From: Sutcliffiella horikoshii
GTDB taxonomy: Bacteria > Bacillota > Bacilli > Bacillales > Bacillaceae_I
Assembly (NCBI GenBank): GCA_001636495.1
Contig: KV440964.1
Location: 1,070,666 to 1,134,665 of the forward strand
Direction of reading: 5' to 3'
DNA length: 64,000 nt
Both the position numbers and the translations under genes were made by a program. Of this stretch, positions 63,603-64,000 are shown piece after piece. The notes below the pieces were generated by a model that saw nothing but the letters and a program-made list of their open reading frames with translations, was not told the origin of the DNA and did no database searches. Each line of letters begins with the position of its first letter. The first letter of the stretch is position 1.

Positions 63603-64000
63603 TCAATCTTGAAGCGATTAGGTTTGATGAAAAGGGGCTTGTCCCAGCAATCGTGCAGGATGCTTCTAGTAAGGAAGTGTTGACGCTCGCTTATATGAAC
63701 GGGGAGTCCTTGGTGAAAACGGTGGAGACCAGGGAAACTTGGTTCTGGAGCCGTTCTCGTAGTGAGCTATGGCATAAAGGGGCAACTTCCGGTAACACGC
63801 AGCGTGTTGTGGAGATGCGCTATGACTGCGATCAGGACGCAGTGCTTGTGTTGGTGGAGCCAAAAGGGCCAGCATGTCATAAGGGAGAGTCGACTTGTTT
63901 TCATGAGGTGGTGCTGGCTGGTGAGGCTGGAACTTCTGGCGCTTCTGGAACTGGTGTGAGCGTTGGGGCTTCCGGTTCGGCATCTGGTATTTTAGCTCAG
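63599..64000 (+). CDS. hisI: Phosphoribosyl-AMP cyclohydrolase HisI(E), 5' part
   Basis: About 134 residues are present before the window ends. The cyclohydrolase domain is complete: [32 protein letters not shown], metal-binding YDCDQDA and zinc Cys in [11 protein letters not shown]. The frame remains open through a Gly/Ala/Ser-rich stretch ([20 protein letters not shown]), probably a linker to a HisE pyrophosphohydrolase domain as in HisIE fusions; that part lies outside. Confidence 0.93.
   Translation, partial: MINLEAIRFDEKGLVPAIVQDASSKEVLTLAYMNGESLVKTVETRETWFWSRSRSELWHKGATSGNTQRVVEMRYDCDQDAVLVLVEPKGPACHKGESTCFHEVVLAGEAGTSGASGTGVSVGASGSASGILAQ

Overview
The window is a chromosomal segment of a motile, sporulation-lineage member of the Bacillaceae (Bacillus sensu lato). 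Three things support this. The gene order degSU-degV-comF-flgM/N/K/L-yviE-fliW-csrA-hag-fliDST-hpf-secA-prfB-cccB-ftsEX-ctpB-minJ-csbA-uvrBA-yvlBCD-hprK-lgt-yvoD-ppaX-yvoF-his closely follows Bacillus subtilis. Ribosome binding sites are strong (AGGAGG type) with many TTG/GTG starts. Promoter signatures for sigma-D, sigma-B, sigma-W, LexA and CcpA are recognisable. The species cannot be named from the sequence alone.

Layout. 1-5.2 kb holds the end of degS, degU, degV and the late competence genes comFA/comFC. 4.8-15.1 kb is the late flagellar locus: anti-sigma factor, hook-filament junction proteins, the FliW/CsrA flagellin switch, flagellin, FlaG, cap FliD and chaperones. 15.5-24.8 kb holds the ribosome hibernation factor, a surface LRR/CWB2 protein, SecA, frameshifted release factor 2, a YitT-family protein and cytochrome c551. 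25-35 kb holds a Vpr-like protease, FtsEX with an M23 hydrolase/activator, CtpB and MinJ. 35-42 kb holds a DUF1646 permease and a gluconate cluster under an RpiR regulator and a cre site. 42-53 kb holds RF3, a PilZ-like protein, CsbA, UvrB/UvrA and the envelope-stress yvlBCD group. 53-64 kb holds hprK, lgt, yvoD, ppaX, yvoF and the histidine operon hisZGDBHAFI, which runs off the end.

The most unusual content is non-coding. (1) A group I intron catalytic core (P/Q/R/S, P3-P9) sits at the 3' end of the flagellin gene. It is flanked on both sides by codons for the same flagellin C-terminus, so unspliced and spliced messages could both make flagellin. (2) Three intergenic arrays repeat a 13-14 nt word at an almost exact 20- or 21-bp phase, with a different word in each (AGTTGGCTTATAAA, AATCCCGTCACAA, TGGGGGGATTA). 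(3) Ten copies of a GC-rich ~127-bp repeat occur between genes. Their terminal and internal stems stay complementary although the stem sequences differ between copies. (4) Two ~101-bp copies of another element lie exactly 152 bp apart upstream of prfB. (5) Three Spo0A-box heptamers lie in the ftsE leader.

No rRNA, tRNA, CRISPR array, prophage or transposase gene was seen.
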